A stretch of DNA of 45,237 nt from Hyphomicrobiaceae bacterium (GTDB taxonomy: Bacteria > Pseudomonadota > Alphaproteobacteria > Rhizobiales > Ancalomicrobiaceae). This document shows positions 18,261-26,179 of this stretch, piece by piece; within the stretch, counting starts at the first letter, position 1; each line of letters begins with the position of its first letter. The stretch is taken from contig JAEULV010000115.1 in NCBI GenBank assembly GCA_016793065.1, positions 1 to 45,237 on the forward strand. The letters are read 5' to 3'. The notes under the pieces are model-generated. The model did not search any database, was not told the origin of the DNA, and saw only the letters and a program-made list of their open reading frames with translations. Made by a program: the position numbers and the translations under genes.

Positions 18261-20616
18261 GGCCATGCTCACGGCGCCGGTCGCGCTTGCAACCGAACGC
18301 CGCGTCTTCGCCCCCATCCGCCATCACTCGCCGGCCTGCGCCTTCATGGTGCGCGCCGCCATCCGCCAGACCCGCCCCGAAATGGTGCTGATCGAGGCCC
18401 CCTCGGACCTCGAGGGCTTCGTTCCGCTGTTGTGCGACGCCGGCACCATTCCGCCCGTCGCAATTGTCGCCCTGACGCTGCCCAACGCCGAAGGCACCGA
18501 TCCGGGCGAGGCGGAAATGACCTATATCCCCTTCGCCCGCCATTCGCCGGAATTCGTTGCGATCCGCGAGGCCCGGGCGGTGGGCGCGCGCGTGCGCTTC
18601 ATCGACCTGCCCTGCGCCAGTCGCCACGATCGCGATCCCGATGCTGGCCCACCCGTCGCCGAACAGGCCTTCGGCACCGCCGATTTCATCCAGGCCATGA
18701 CCCGCAAGCTGGCGCTACGCGATGGCGACGAGGTTTGGGACCATCTGTTCGAAACCCGCCTCGGCCAGGACGACTGGCGCGGCTTCTTCGCCGACACCTA
18801 CGCCTACTGCGCCGCGCTGCGCGCCACCACCTCCGTCGAGACCATCGCCGGTGACGACACGCTCGCCCGCGAGGCCGCCATGCGCTGGCACTTGCGCCAA
18901 GCTGGCGAGGCATGCGTCGTCATTGTCGCCGGCGGCTTCCATGTTCCGGCGCTCATCGACGAAGCCGCGCCCGCCACGCGTCCGGTCGCGACCAAGCTTG
19001 CCAGTTATCTGGTGCGCTACAGCGAGGACCAACTCGACAGCCGCTCGGGCTATGGCGCCGGCCTGCGCTTCGCCCGTTGGTACGACCGCCTCTGGGAACT
19101 GGCCGACGCGGCGCAAGGCCCGCCGGACTGGCGCCAGGCCACGCTTGAGGCCGGCCTCGGTTTTGCCGCGGCCTCGGCCGCCACCGGCCGGCGCGTCGGC
19201 GTTTCGCAGATCGTCGAACTCGTCAGCATTGCGTCCGGGTTGGCCCGGCTCAAGGGGCGCGAGGCAGTGCTGGCGCGCGACCTGATCGATGCCGCCCGCA
19301 CCGCGCTGGTCAAGGCCGAGGCAGGTACTGCCGACCCCTATACCGAAACCATGGCCGCCTGGCTCACCGGCCACCGGTTGGGCGACGTTCCCGCCGCCGC
19401 CGGCCAACCGCCTTTGATCGCCGATGCCCGTGCCCGCGCCAGGCATGCCCGCATCGACCTCGGCGATAGCCTGCGCAAGACACGCTCCCTCGATATCCGC
19501 CGCAACGCTGCCCATCGCAACGCCTCCCGTTTCCTGCACCAGATGACGCTCATCGATACCGGCTTCGCCCAGCTGCGCGAGGGGCCCGACTTCATCGCCG
19601 GCCACCGCAACGGCCTGTTGCACGAGGAATGGCTGGTTGCTTGGACGCCGCTGGTCGAGGCACGCCTCATCGCCCATTCAGGACATAGCGCCACCGTTCC
19701 ACGCGCGGCGCTGCATCAGCTCGAGGCGCAACGCCTCCAGCTGGCCGAGGACGGGCAGGGCAACGACCTCGCGGCTTTGACCCGGCTGGTGCTGATCGGC
19801 CTGCGCGCCGGCCTCGCCCGCTACCTCGCTCCGCTCGTCGACGCGTTGAAGCTTGCCATCGCCGCAAGCCCCGACCTCGGCGGTCTTGCCGCCTTGATAG
19901 GCCGCCTCTCCGGCGCGGCGCAACCCGACGATCCGCTGTACGACCCATATGCGCCGGATCTCGTCGGTGTCTGCGTCCTCGCCTTCAACCAGGCCATCAC
20001 CCTGATCACCAACCTCGCTGAGGCGCCCGACATGGCCCTGTCGCAACGCATCGACGACCTGCGCACCCTCGATGCCATGCTGCGCGGACCATATGGCGAG
20101 CGCTTCGATCACCGCCGCTTCCTTGCCGCGCTCGACGACCTGCTGGCAAACCGCGCCTGCCTGCCCCGCCTCGCCGGCGCGGTGATGGCCCTTTTGGTGC
20201 GCGCCGGTCATCAGCCGCCAACGACGCTCGCCACGCTGTTGCGAGGCACGCTGACAGGCGTCGGCATAAGCCCGACAGAGCGCGCCCAGGCGCTGGAGGG
20301 GATGATCGGCACCGCGCCGATGCTGTTGTGGCTCAACGGCGAGATCCTCACCGCCGCCAACGCCGCGCTTGCAGCCCTCGACGAAACGACCTTTCTTTCC
20401 GCCCTGCCAGCGCTACGGCGTGGCTTCACCCACCTCGCCCCGCATGAAACCGACCGACTCGCCGAGGCGCTCGGCGAGATGCACGGTGTTTCCGCTGGCC
20501 AGCTCCTTGCCGACGAGACGGCGGACCTGGCCCTCCTCGCCCGAGCCGCCGCCGCCGATCGCGCCCTCGGCGAACGCCTCGCCGCCGACGGCCTCTCTCA
20601 CTGGGAGGGCACCTGA
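18253..20616 (+). CDS. yehM: DUF5682-type protein, YehM-like
   Basis: A 787-residue protein starting at a GTG that overlaps the yehL stop by 8 bp; an ATG at 18265 is an alternative. The N-terminal domain (about residues 15-260) begins FAPIRHHSPACAFMVR, continues with EMVLIEAPSDLEGF, and later has VVIVAGGFHVPAL near 228. His-His at 24-25, a conserved Glu and the GGFH motif give the layout of TraB/erythromycin-esterase-like hydrolase folds, but catalysis is inferred, not proven. The remaining 500 residues are mostly helical with no motif I recognise. The protein is cytoplasmic. Position between the MoxR ATPase and the vWA protein matches E. coli YehM. Confidence 0.85.
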   Translation: MNEAMLTAPVALATERRVFAPIRHHSPACAFMVRAAIRQTRPEMVLIEAPSDLEGFVPLLCDAGTIPPVAIVALTLPNAEGTDPGEAEMTYIPFARHSPEFVAIREARAVGARVRFIDLPCASRHDRDPDAGPPVAEQAFGTADFIQAMTRKLALRDGDEVWDHLFETRLGQDDWRGFFADTYAYCAALRATTSVETIAGDDTLAREAAMRWHLRQAGEACVVIVAGGFHVPALIDEAAPATRPVATKLASYLVRYSEDQLDSRSGYGAGLRFARWYDRLWELADAAQGPPDWRQATLEAGLGFAAASAATGRRVGVSQIVELVSIASGLARLKGREAVLARDLIDAARTALVKAEAGTADPYTETMAAWLTGHRLGDVPAAAGQPPLIADARARARHARIDLGDSLRKTRSLDIRRNAAHRNASRFLHQMTLIDTGFAQLREGPDFIAGHRNGLLHEEWLVAWTPLVEARLIAHSGHSATVPRAALHQLEAQRLQLAEDGQGNDLAALTRLVLIGLRAGLARYLAPLVDALKLAIAASPDLGGLAALIGRLSGAAQPDDPLYDPYAPDLVGVCVLAFNQAITLITNLAEAPDMALSQRIDDLRTLDAMLRGPYGERFDHRRFLAALDDLLANRACLPRLAGAVMALLVRAGHQPPTTLATLLRGTLTGVGISPTERAQALEGMIGTAPMLLWLNGEILTAANAALAALDETTFLSALPALRRGFTHLAPHETDRLAEALGEMHGVSAGQLLADETADLALLARAAAADRALGERLAADGLSHWEGT

Positions 20617-21734
20617 TGCGCACGGCTGTCGAACGCTGGCGCCTGGTTCTCGGGCGCTTCGCCGGGCAAAAGCTCGGCGACGTGCTGTCGCCGTCGGATC
20701 TCGACCGCGACGCCGCGCTCGCCTTTCTCTATGACCGCGAATATGCCGAGCGCGGTCTGTCGCTTGGCGGCGATCGCGGCGCCGGAAGCGAAGCGACCCG
20801 CCTGCGCGCCCTCGACTGGCTGAAGCGCGCCGAGGAGCTGTTTCCCAACGCCGCCCTCGAGGTGCTGCGCGACGACGCCATAGCGCGCTATGCGCTCAAT
20901 GACCTGCTGCGCGATCCACGCTTGCTCGCCGATCTTGCTCCGTCGCCGACGCTGCTGCGCGCCGTGTTGAGCTTCCGCGATCGCGGCGATCCGACCCTGC
21001 GCGCCGAAATCCGCGCCATCGCCCAGAAGATCGTCAACCAGCTGATGCGGCGCCTCCGCGTCAGATTCGACCGCACCTTCAGCGGCCGCCACGCCCGTCA
21101 CAGCCGCTCGCGCTTGCGCATCGCCGCCAATTTCGACGCGCGCCGCACCATTCGCGCCAACCTCGCCGGTTATGACCCGGAACGAAAGCGGCTGATGATC
21201 GCGGAACTTCACTTCATGGCGCGTCAGAAGCGCCATCTCGACTGGACCATCATCCTCTGCGTCGACCAGTCCGGTTCCATGACCGACAGCGTGATTTTTG
21301 CCGCCCTCATGGCGGCGATCCTCACCGGCATGCCTGGCGTACGGGTGAAGATGGTGCTGTTCGATGTCGCGATCGTCGACGTCACCGACCACCTCGATGA
21401 TCCACTGTCGCTGCTTCTGTCGATGCAACTCGGCGGCGGTACCGATATCGGTAAGGCGGTGAGCTATTGCGAGGGACTCGTCGAAACGCCGACCCGGACC
21501 GTCCTCGCCCTCATCTCGGACTTCATGGAGGGCGGCAGTCCCCGCCGGTTGCTCGCCGCCGTCGCCCGCCTGCGCGAGGCCCGTGTCCGCATGCTCGGCC
21601 TCGCCGCCCTCGATGACACCGGCCGGGCGGACTACGACCGCGACATGGCCGGCCGACTCGCGAGTGTCGGCATGAATGTCGCGGCATTGACGCCGGAGGC
21701 ATTCGCCGACTGGCTGGCGAAGGTACTGCAATGA
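20616..21734 (+). CDS. yehP: von Willebrand factor A domain protein, YehP-like
   Basis: A 372-residue protein whose ATG shares a base with the yehM stop. The N-terminal 200 residues are helical and Arg-rich (for example LMRRLRVRFDRTFSGRHARH). The C-terminal vWA domain starts near residue 208 with a complete metal-ion-dependent adhesion site: DQSGSM near 215, Thr in GGGTDIG near 273, and Asp in LISDFMEGG near 300. MoxR-associated vWA proteins of the CoxE/YehP type use this site to bridge the ATPase and its target. No membrane segment or signal is present. It overlaps yehQ by 4 bp (ATGA). Confidence 0.9.
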   Translation: MRTAVERWRLVLGRFAGQKLGDVLSPSDLDRDAALAFLYDREYAERGLSLGGDRGAGSEATRLRALDWLKRAEELFPNAALEVLRDDAIARYALNDLLRDPRLLADLAPSPTLLRAVLSFRDRGDPTLRAEIRAIAQKIVNQLMRRLRVRFDRTFSGRHARHSRSRLRIAANFDARRTIRANLAGYDPERKRLMIAELHFMARQKRHLDWTIILCVDQSGSMTDSVIFAALMAAILTGMPGVRVKMVLFDVAIVDVTDHLDDPLSLLLSMQLGGGTDIGKAVSYCEGLVETPTRTVLALISDFMEGGSPRRLLAAVARLREARVRMLGLAALDDTGRADYDRDMAGRLASVGMNVAALTPEAFADWLAKVLQ

Positions 21735-23737
21735 GGACGCCGGCCGCCACCCCGCTTGAAGCCCTCGTCGCCGCGCTCGACGAAACCGCGCTGACGGCCC
21801 ATGCGTCCCGCGGACTGTTCATCCGCGCCAGCCGAGATGTCGAGGCCGGCAAGGTCGCTATCCGCACCCGCGGCACCGACACGGCGACCATCGCCGTCGA
21901 GGAGGTGACCGTCGAGCTCTCGGCCCGCGGCCTCAAGGCCTCTCGCTGCACCTGCCCGGCCGTCGGGGTCTGCCGCCACATGCTTGCCGCCGTGCTGGCG
22001 CTGCACGCCGCGCCCGCTCCCGGCGACACAGCCCCGGGCGTGTCCGAGGCTGCGATTCCCCAACCCGCCCCGGTCCCCGCCCGGCCGGCCGAGTCCCCTC
22101 CGGATCGAGCGCTCGCCGCCGTTCTCCTCGCCGATCCCGTGTCACCGGTCGAATTCGATCTCGACGCCCTGCGCGCCTTCGCCGGCGAGCAATGGCCGCA
22201 GGCCGTCGCGCTCGCCGCGACCTCCGTCGACATCCGCCGCGACGGCTCCCCGTCCGTGCGCTTTGGCGAAACCGGCGATCGGGTGGTGTTCCCATGGGGG
22301 CTCGGCCTTACCGGCGCCGTGCACAAGGGCAAGCCCTCCCGCCGCCGCGTTGCCGTCGTTGCCGCGGCCCTGGTGCTGCGCCAGGATTCCGGCGCGCCGC
22401 TGCCGGAGGTTCTCAATGCCACCGGGCCGGCCGGCGTGACGCCGGAACTGCTCGACCGTGTCGTGGATGCATTATGCGCCGCCGCCACCCTGCTCGCCGC
22501 CGGCAGTCCGAGGAGCGCCTGCGGTCGCCTGTTTTCCGTCGCCATCATGGCCCGCACCGAGGATGCGCCGCAGCTCGCAAGCCAGTTGCGCGCCCTCGCT
22601 CGCCGTCTCGATACCGACGCCAGCGACGACATCGCCGAGCGGCCCGGCCAGCGCCTCGCCGCCCTTGCCGAGACCTACGCCCTCGCCGAGGCGATCCGCG
22701 CCAACCCCACCGACCCGCTGCTGACCGGCGTTCTCGCTCGCAGCTACGTCCGGGGCGAGGCCCGCGACGTTGCCCTCATCGGCGCCGAACACTGGCGCAC
22801 CCCCGCCGGCGCGCGCGGCATGACGCTGGTTTTCGCCGATGTGGCCACCGGGCGGCTGCACCGCGCCGTCGAGGCACGCGGACCCGGCATCGACCTCGCA
22901 TTCTCCGAAACCGAGGTCTACCGGCAGCCCCTGTGGCGCCTGGCCACGCCAGCCCAGTTGATGGGAAGCACCCTCACACTACCTGAGGCCGCGATCGCCC
23001 CTGACGGTGCGCTCGGGCTGAACCAGTCGGCCCGGCCCGGAGCCGGGCCGTTCGACATCCGCACCCTCCTCGGTCGCGGCAGCGCCGTCAGCGCTTGGTC
23101 CGATCTCGACCGCATCCTGCGTGAATCCCGCGGCCTGCGGCGCGGCGTCGCCGAGCCGATGGCGGTGCTGTTCCCCACCCACGTCGCCGCGCCGGATTTC
23201 GATGCTCATGACCAGACCTGGCGCTGGGACTGGCGCGACGCCGGTGATGTCGCCCTCACCTTGTATTTTCCCGCCCACATTGCCGACGATCCCGCCGCGC
23301 TCCGCCGCCATTCCAGCAACATCCTCGCGGGACTCGTCGCCTTGCGCCCCGGCGCCGATGGCCCTCGCCCCTGTCTCCTCAGTCTCTGGGTCAAGAGCAA
23401 CGCCACCCGTCCCTTCCCCTTGCAACTCGACTTCCCCCGCGCTCCCGCCGGTTGGCGCGCTATTGCCGATCTGATGAAACGCCGCATGTCGGCCCGCCCT
23501 CCGCCGGTCCGCTCGATCGACCCGCTCCGCCGCTTCCTCGACCGCATGCTCGAAGCCGTCGCCGACGAAGCTGGCGCGCGCCACGCCCCTGTAACGGCAA
23601 GCCTCCGGCCTGAAGCGACCACTCTCGGCCTCACCCGCCTCGAACGCCTGATCTCCACCTTCGTCGCCACCCCAACCCCCACCCACGCCTTCCGCCTCGC
23701 CTATGCCCTTTCCGTCACCCGAGAGGCGCTGGATTGA
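21731..23737 (+). CDS. yehQ: SWIM zinc-finger protein, YehQ-like
   Basis: A 668-residue protein. The SWIM finger lies at about residues 71-86: SRCTCPAVGVCRHMLAAVLA, giving the Cys-x-Cys...Cys-x-His ligands. SWIM domains bind DNA or protein partners. The rest is an Ala/Arg-rich helical and beta region without a motif I recognise; segments such as LRRGVAEPMAVLFPTHVAAP and HDQTWRWDWRDAGDVALTLY look folded rather than disordered. It is the last gene of the overlapping operon. In E. coli a SWIM protein, YehQ, ends the equivalent locus. Confidence 0.85.
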   Translation: MRTPAATPLEALVAALDETALTAHASRGLFIRASRDVEAGKVAIRTRGTDTATIAVEEVTVELSARGLKASRCTCPAVGVCRHMLAAVLALHAAPAPGDTAPGVSEAAIPQPAPVPARPAESPPDRALAAVLLADPVSPVEFDLDALRAFAGEQWPQAVALAATSVDIRRDGSPSVRFGETGDRVVFPWGLGLTGAVHKGKPSRRRVAVVAAALVLRQDSGAPLPEVLNATGPAGVTPELLDRVVDALCAAATLLAAGSPRSACGRLFSVAIMARTEDAPQLASQLRALARRLDTDASDDIAERPGQRLAALAETYALAEAIRANPTDPLLTGVLARSYVRGEARDVALIGAEHWRTPAGARGMTLVFADVATGRLHRAVEARGPGIDLAFSETEVYRQPLWRLATPAQLMGSTLTLPEAAIAPDGALGLNQSARPGAGPFDIRTLLGRGSAVSAWSDLDRILRESRGLRRGVAEPMAVLFPTHVAAPDFDAHDQTWRWDWRDAGDVALTLYFPAHIADDPAALRRHSSNILAGLVALRPGADGPRPCLLSLWVKSNATRPFPLQLDFPRAPAGWRAIADLMKRRMSARPPPVRSIDPLRRFLDRMLEAVADEAGARHAPVTASLRPEATTLGLTRLERLISTFVATPTPTHAFRLAYALSVTREALD

Positions 23738-24298
23738 GGTGCGCCGTTGGTGAGGGCGATGGCAGTCGAACGAGATGGGATGCAGGCAAGGTGATGAAGA
23801 TCCAACTCGAGGATCTGGATCGCTCGCCTCCCACGCCAGATCCCCGGGGGCATCACCGGCAGGCGCGACGCAAGGCAACGCCGGTTGGGACGAACCGGCT
23901 GGGGATAGCCGCCTCAAGACGTTCCCCTCAATCGTCCGCGGGCAAATCCGCGCCAACCATCCCGCCGCCAGCTTTGCCCGAACGACGCAGGCGCAGGATC
24001 GCCATCCCTCGCCTGATGAAGCCGCCCAGTCATCCGCCGCGCTCGCTGTCCTTGCGACCGAGGCGCGCCCCGAAAAAACCCGCACCTGACTCTGCTGTCC
24101 GGCGGGCAAGGTTGCGGCGAAGTGGTGGGTGCGCGCTGGGACCAATTCGATCTCGAGGCCACAGTCCGGAGAAAGTGCGCCACCACAGAAATCGCGAGGC
24201 CTCGCAGTCGACACCCCGGCGTGAGATCCTCTCAAATCCCGCGGGGCGCTGTCCAAACAAGCGGCGCCAGCTCCGCCCCCCGCATCACACCCGATCAA
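23738..24298. other. Intergenic stretch after the yeh-type operon
   Basis: About 560 bp without a supported gene. Several frames are open on both strands, a consequence of high GC, but their translations are Arg/Pro/Ser-rich and show no fold or motif. A stem GCCGGTT...AACCGGC with a six-base loop occurs at about 23880-23899. Being next to a tRNA-end remnant, this is most likely native chromosome downstream of the tRNA, carrying no gene I can identify. Confidence 0.5.
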
Positions 24299-24340
24299 AC
24301 ACAAAAACTCCCGGAGCTGAGCTCACGGGAGTTTTTGTGT
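24299..24340. terminator. Strong bidirectional intrinsic terminator
   Basis: ACACAAAAACTCCCG pairs perfectly with CGGGAGTTTTTGTGT: a 15-bp stem around a 12-base loop, with an A5/T5 block on each side, so it can terminate in both directions. On the minus strand it lies just 13 bp beyond the 3' end of the tRNA remnant at 24354, which is where a tRNA gene's own terminator is expected. It would also stop read-through from the yeh-type operon into the island. Confidence 0.85.
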
Positions 24341-24353
24341 GGTGTTTGGATTT

Positions 24354-24373
24354 TGGTTGCGGGGGCAGGATTT
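24354..24373 (-). other. Initiator tRNA (fMet) 3' end: island attachment core
   Basis: Read on the minus strand these 20 bases are AAATCCTGCCCCCGCAACCA. This is the end of the T-arm, the 3' acceptor strand and CCA of an alphaproteobacterial-type initiator tRNA. Beyond them the match to the T-loop breaks off, so no complete tRNA is here. Such a tail-only copy followed by a terminator is what integration into a tRNA gene leaves at one junction. The assignment to fMet rests on my memory of initiator tRNA ends (the ...CCCCCGCAACCA tail). Confidence 0.7.
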
Positions 24374-24520
24374 AATCTTAACTTGCGATCATCGCAACCG
24401 CGCCATTCTTTACTAAAATCACTCACGAACCGCAGTAAAAGCGGCCTATTTCGTACAGTTGCGTAGTAGCCCGATGACAAATACACACCGATAGAAACCA
24501 GTCTAAACGTTCACTCACCC

Positions 24521-24538
24521 GGCAGCAAGCTTGCTGCC
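24521..24538. repeat. Perfect 18-bp palindrome
   Basis: GGCAGCAAGCTTGCTGCC is its own reverse complement. It lies about 35 bp upstream of a decayed serine recombinase gene and 150 bp inside the island. It could be a recombinase or regulator binding site or a leftover hairpin; no T-run follows. Confidence 0.6.
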
Positions 24539-24572
24539 CATGGCGTTTGGATCAGCGAACGTGTTTCAGGTC

Positions 24573-24905
24573 ATGGCGAGGTGACACTCGACGACCCGTG
24601 TCGTCTCCTACCTTCGTGTCTCGACCGGCCGGCAGGCCGAGAGCAACCTGTCGATCCCCGACCAACGGCGCCAGATCGAGCGTTACTACGCGGCGCGTAG
24701 CTGGACGATCGTGGAGGACTATGTCGAGCCCGGCAGCAGCGCCACCGACGATCGCCGTCCGGCCCTCCAGGAGATGATTGATGCGGCGCTCCAGACTCCG
24801 CGTCCGAAGCAGTACGGGGCTTGGCTGCAACAAACAGCACGCATCCCGCACCCTCGCCACCAGAGACGCATCGAAATCAAGTCAGTTCGCAACATTTTTC
24901 GTTGA
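24573..24905 (+). pseudogene. Truncated serine recombinase (resolvase domain remnant)
   Basis: From 24591 the frame encodes a clear serine-recombinase N-terminus: TTRVVSYLRVSTGRQAESNL, with the catalytic Ser in YLRVS, then IPDQRRQIERYYAARSW and VEPGSSATDDRRPALQEMI. The only in-frame ATG (24573) is followed after three codons by TGA (24582-24584). After about 24800 the protein no longer resembles a resolvase, and the typical motif that follows (S-R-F/D) is missing. The gene is therefore dead at both ends, a relic of an earlier integrase at this junction. Confidence 0.75.
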
Positions 24906-24973
24906 CGCGCAACGATTTATCATCTACATGCATCATAGATCATCAATCTCGCATCAGATCGCAGGTTTAGCGC

Positions 24974-26179
24974 ATGGAGCACTTTTCAATCATTCAGGCG
25001 CTCTGCCGAACGGCGATGGGCGCGCCAACGCCAGCGCTGCGCAAGCAGGTCGAGCGGCTAAGGGATGCTCTCGTCAAAGATGGTGAGGAAAAGCAAGCAG
25101 CGTCGCTCGCAGGGATTCTTGCCACGGCGGAGCGCTTGACGGAGGTGGCCCCGAGCCGAATCGAGCGCTCGCGAGCGAACCTTTCCGGCGAGACACTCGG
25201 TCGCAATACGCCGATTCCTGTCGATCGTGAAACGGCGGCCGCCTTGGCGGAGATCATCTTTCCGTCGGAGGTCGAGGGAACGGCCCCGCTCTTCAATTCG
25301 ACTGTGACGCAGGCCATTGAGACGATCGTCGATGAGTGGACCGATTTCGAGGCGCTCGCGACCGTCGATATCGTGCCGTCAAAGACGTGTTTGATTTACG
25401 GAGCGCCTGGCACGGGGAAAACTCGACTGGCCCTCTGGATTGCTCGCAAGCTGGATCTGCCCGTTGTTCTCGTAAAACTGGATGGCCTTGTTTCCTCATT
25501 TCTCGGAACGACGGCGCGCAATATTGGAAATCTTTTCGCATTCGCCAATCGCTATCGCTGCGTGCTTCTACTTGATGAGTTCGACGCGATTGCAAAAGTC
25601 CGTGACGATCCCCAGGAGGTCGGCGAGATCAAGCGCGTTGTGAATGCCCTTCTCCAAAATCTGGATGTTAGGCAAAACATAGGATTGACGATCGGCATTA
25701 CCAATCACTCGAAGCTGCTTGATCCGGCGGTCTGGCGCCGTTTTGAGGTCCAGCTTGAAATCCCAAAGCCCGATTTTGAGGTGCGGAAGGCGATCGCCGC
25801 CATGTTTATGCCGCCTGTATCGGCTCCCGACAGCCATCTACGCCTTATTGCGTGGTTCACTGAAGGCTCAACCGGAGCGGAGATCGAAGCGCTGGTGCGG
25901 ACATACAAGAAGGCCACCACGGTTCGCGAGGACGATCGCCGAGGATTGCTGGATACGCTCCGTCAGTTTGCGACTCTCAACGCGGCCCGTATTCAGAGTG
26001 AGCGTCGAACGCTGCTGTTCGATGATCCCGCCACTCTGTTCCGGGCCATGCGTGACGACCCCATTCTCGCATTTTCAATGGCCGACATCGGCGAAATCGC
26101 AGGGCGGGATAAATCGACTGTAAGCCGTCAACTCGGTCGACAAGCCAGTAAAGCCGATGGGGGCGTGAATCATGGCTAG
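24974..26179 (+). CDS. ietA: IetA-like AAA+ ATPase of an IetAS defence pair
   Basis: A 401-residue AAA+ ATPase. Walker A GAPGTGKT is at residues 143-150, Walker B LLLDEFDAI at about 198-206, sensor 1 LTIGITNHSKLL, and the arginine pair in PAVWRRFEVQLE acts as the likely finger. The first 100 residues are helical. The last 30 residues (ADIGEIAGRDKSTVSRQLGR, near 370-390) look like a helix-turn-helix. The stop overlaps the start of a subtilisin-like protease gene by 8 bp, the arrangement of ietA-ietS. IetAS was first described on an Agrobacterium Ti plasmid as a plasmid-maintenance system and later listed among anti-phage systems. The ATPase probably gates the protease. Codon use is more AT-tolerant than in the chromosome to the left. 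Confidence 0.85.
   Translation: MEHFSIIQALCRTAMGAPTPALRKQVERLRDALVKDGEEKQAASLAGILATAERLTEVAPSRIERSRANLSGETLGRNTPIPVDRETAAALAEIIFPSEVEGTAPLFNSTVTQAIETIVDEWTDFEALATVDIVPSKTCLIYGAPGTGKTRLALWIARKLDLPVVLVKLDGLVSSFLGTTARNIGNLFAFANRYRCVLLLDEFDAIAKVRDDPQEVGEIKRVVNALLQNLDVRQNIGLTIGITNHSKLLDPAVWRRFEVQLEIPKPDFEVRKAIAAMFMPPVSAPDSHLRLIAWFTEGSTGAEIEALVRTYKKATTVREDDRRGLLDTLRQFATLNAARIQSERRTLLFDDPATLFRAMRDDPILAFSMADIGEIAGRDKSTVSRQLGRQASKADGGVNHG

Noticed and set aside
22979..24304. Minus-strand frame of 441 codons spanning the end of the SWIM gene and the gap after it
   Set aside because: Its second half is antisense to yehQ, and the first part has no recognisable domain or ribosome-binding site; it is more likely chance openness at high GC.
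24547..24777. Frame of 76 codons over the dead recombinase
   Set aside because: It is in a different phase from the recognisable recombinase sequence and has no features of its own.
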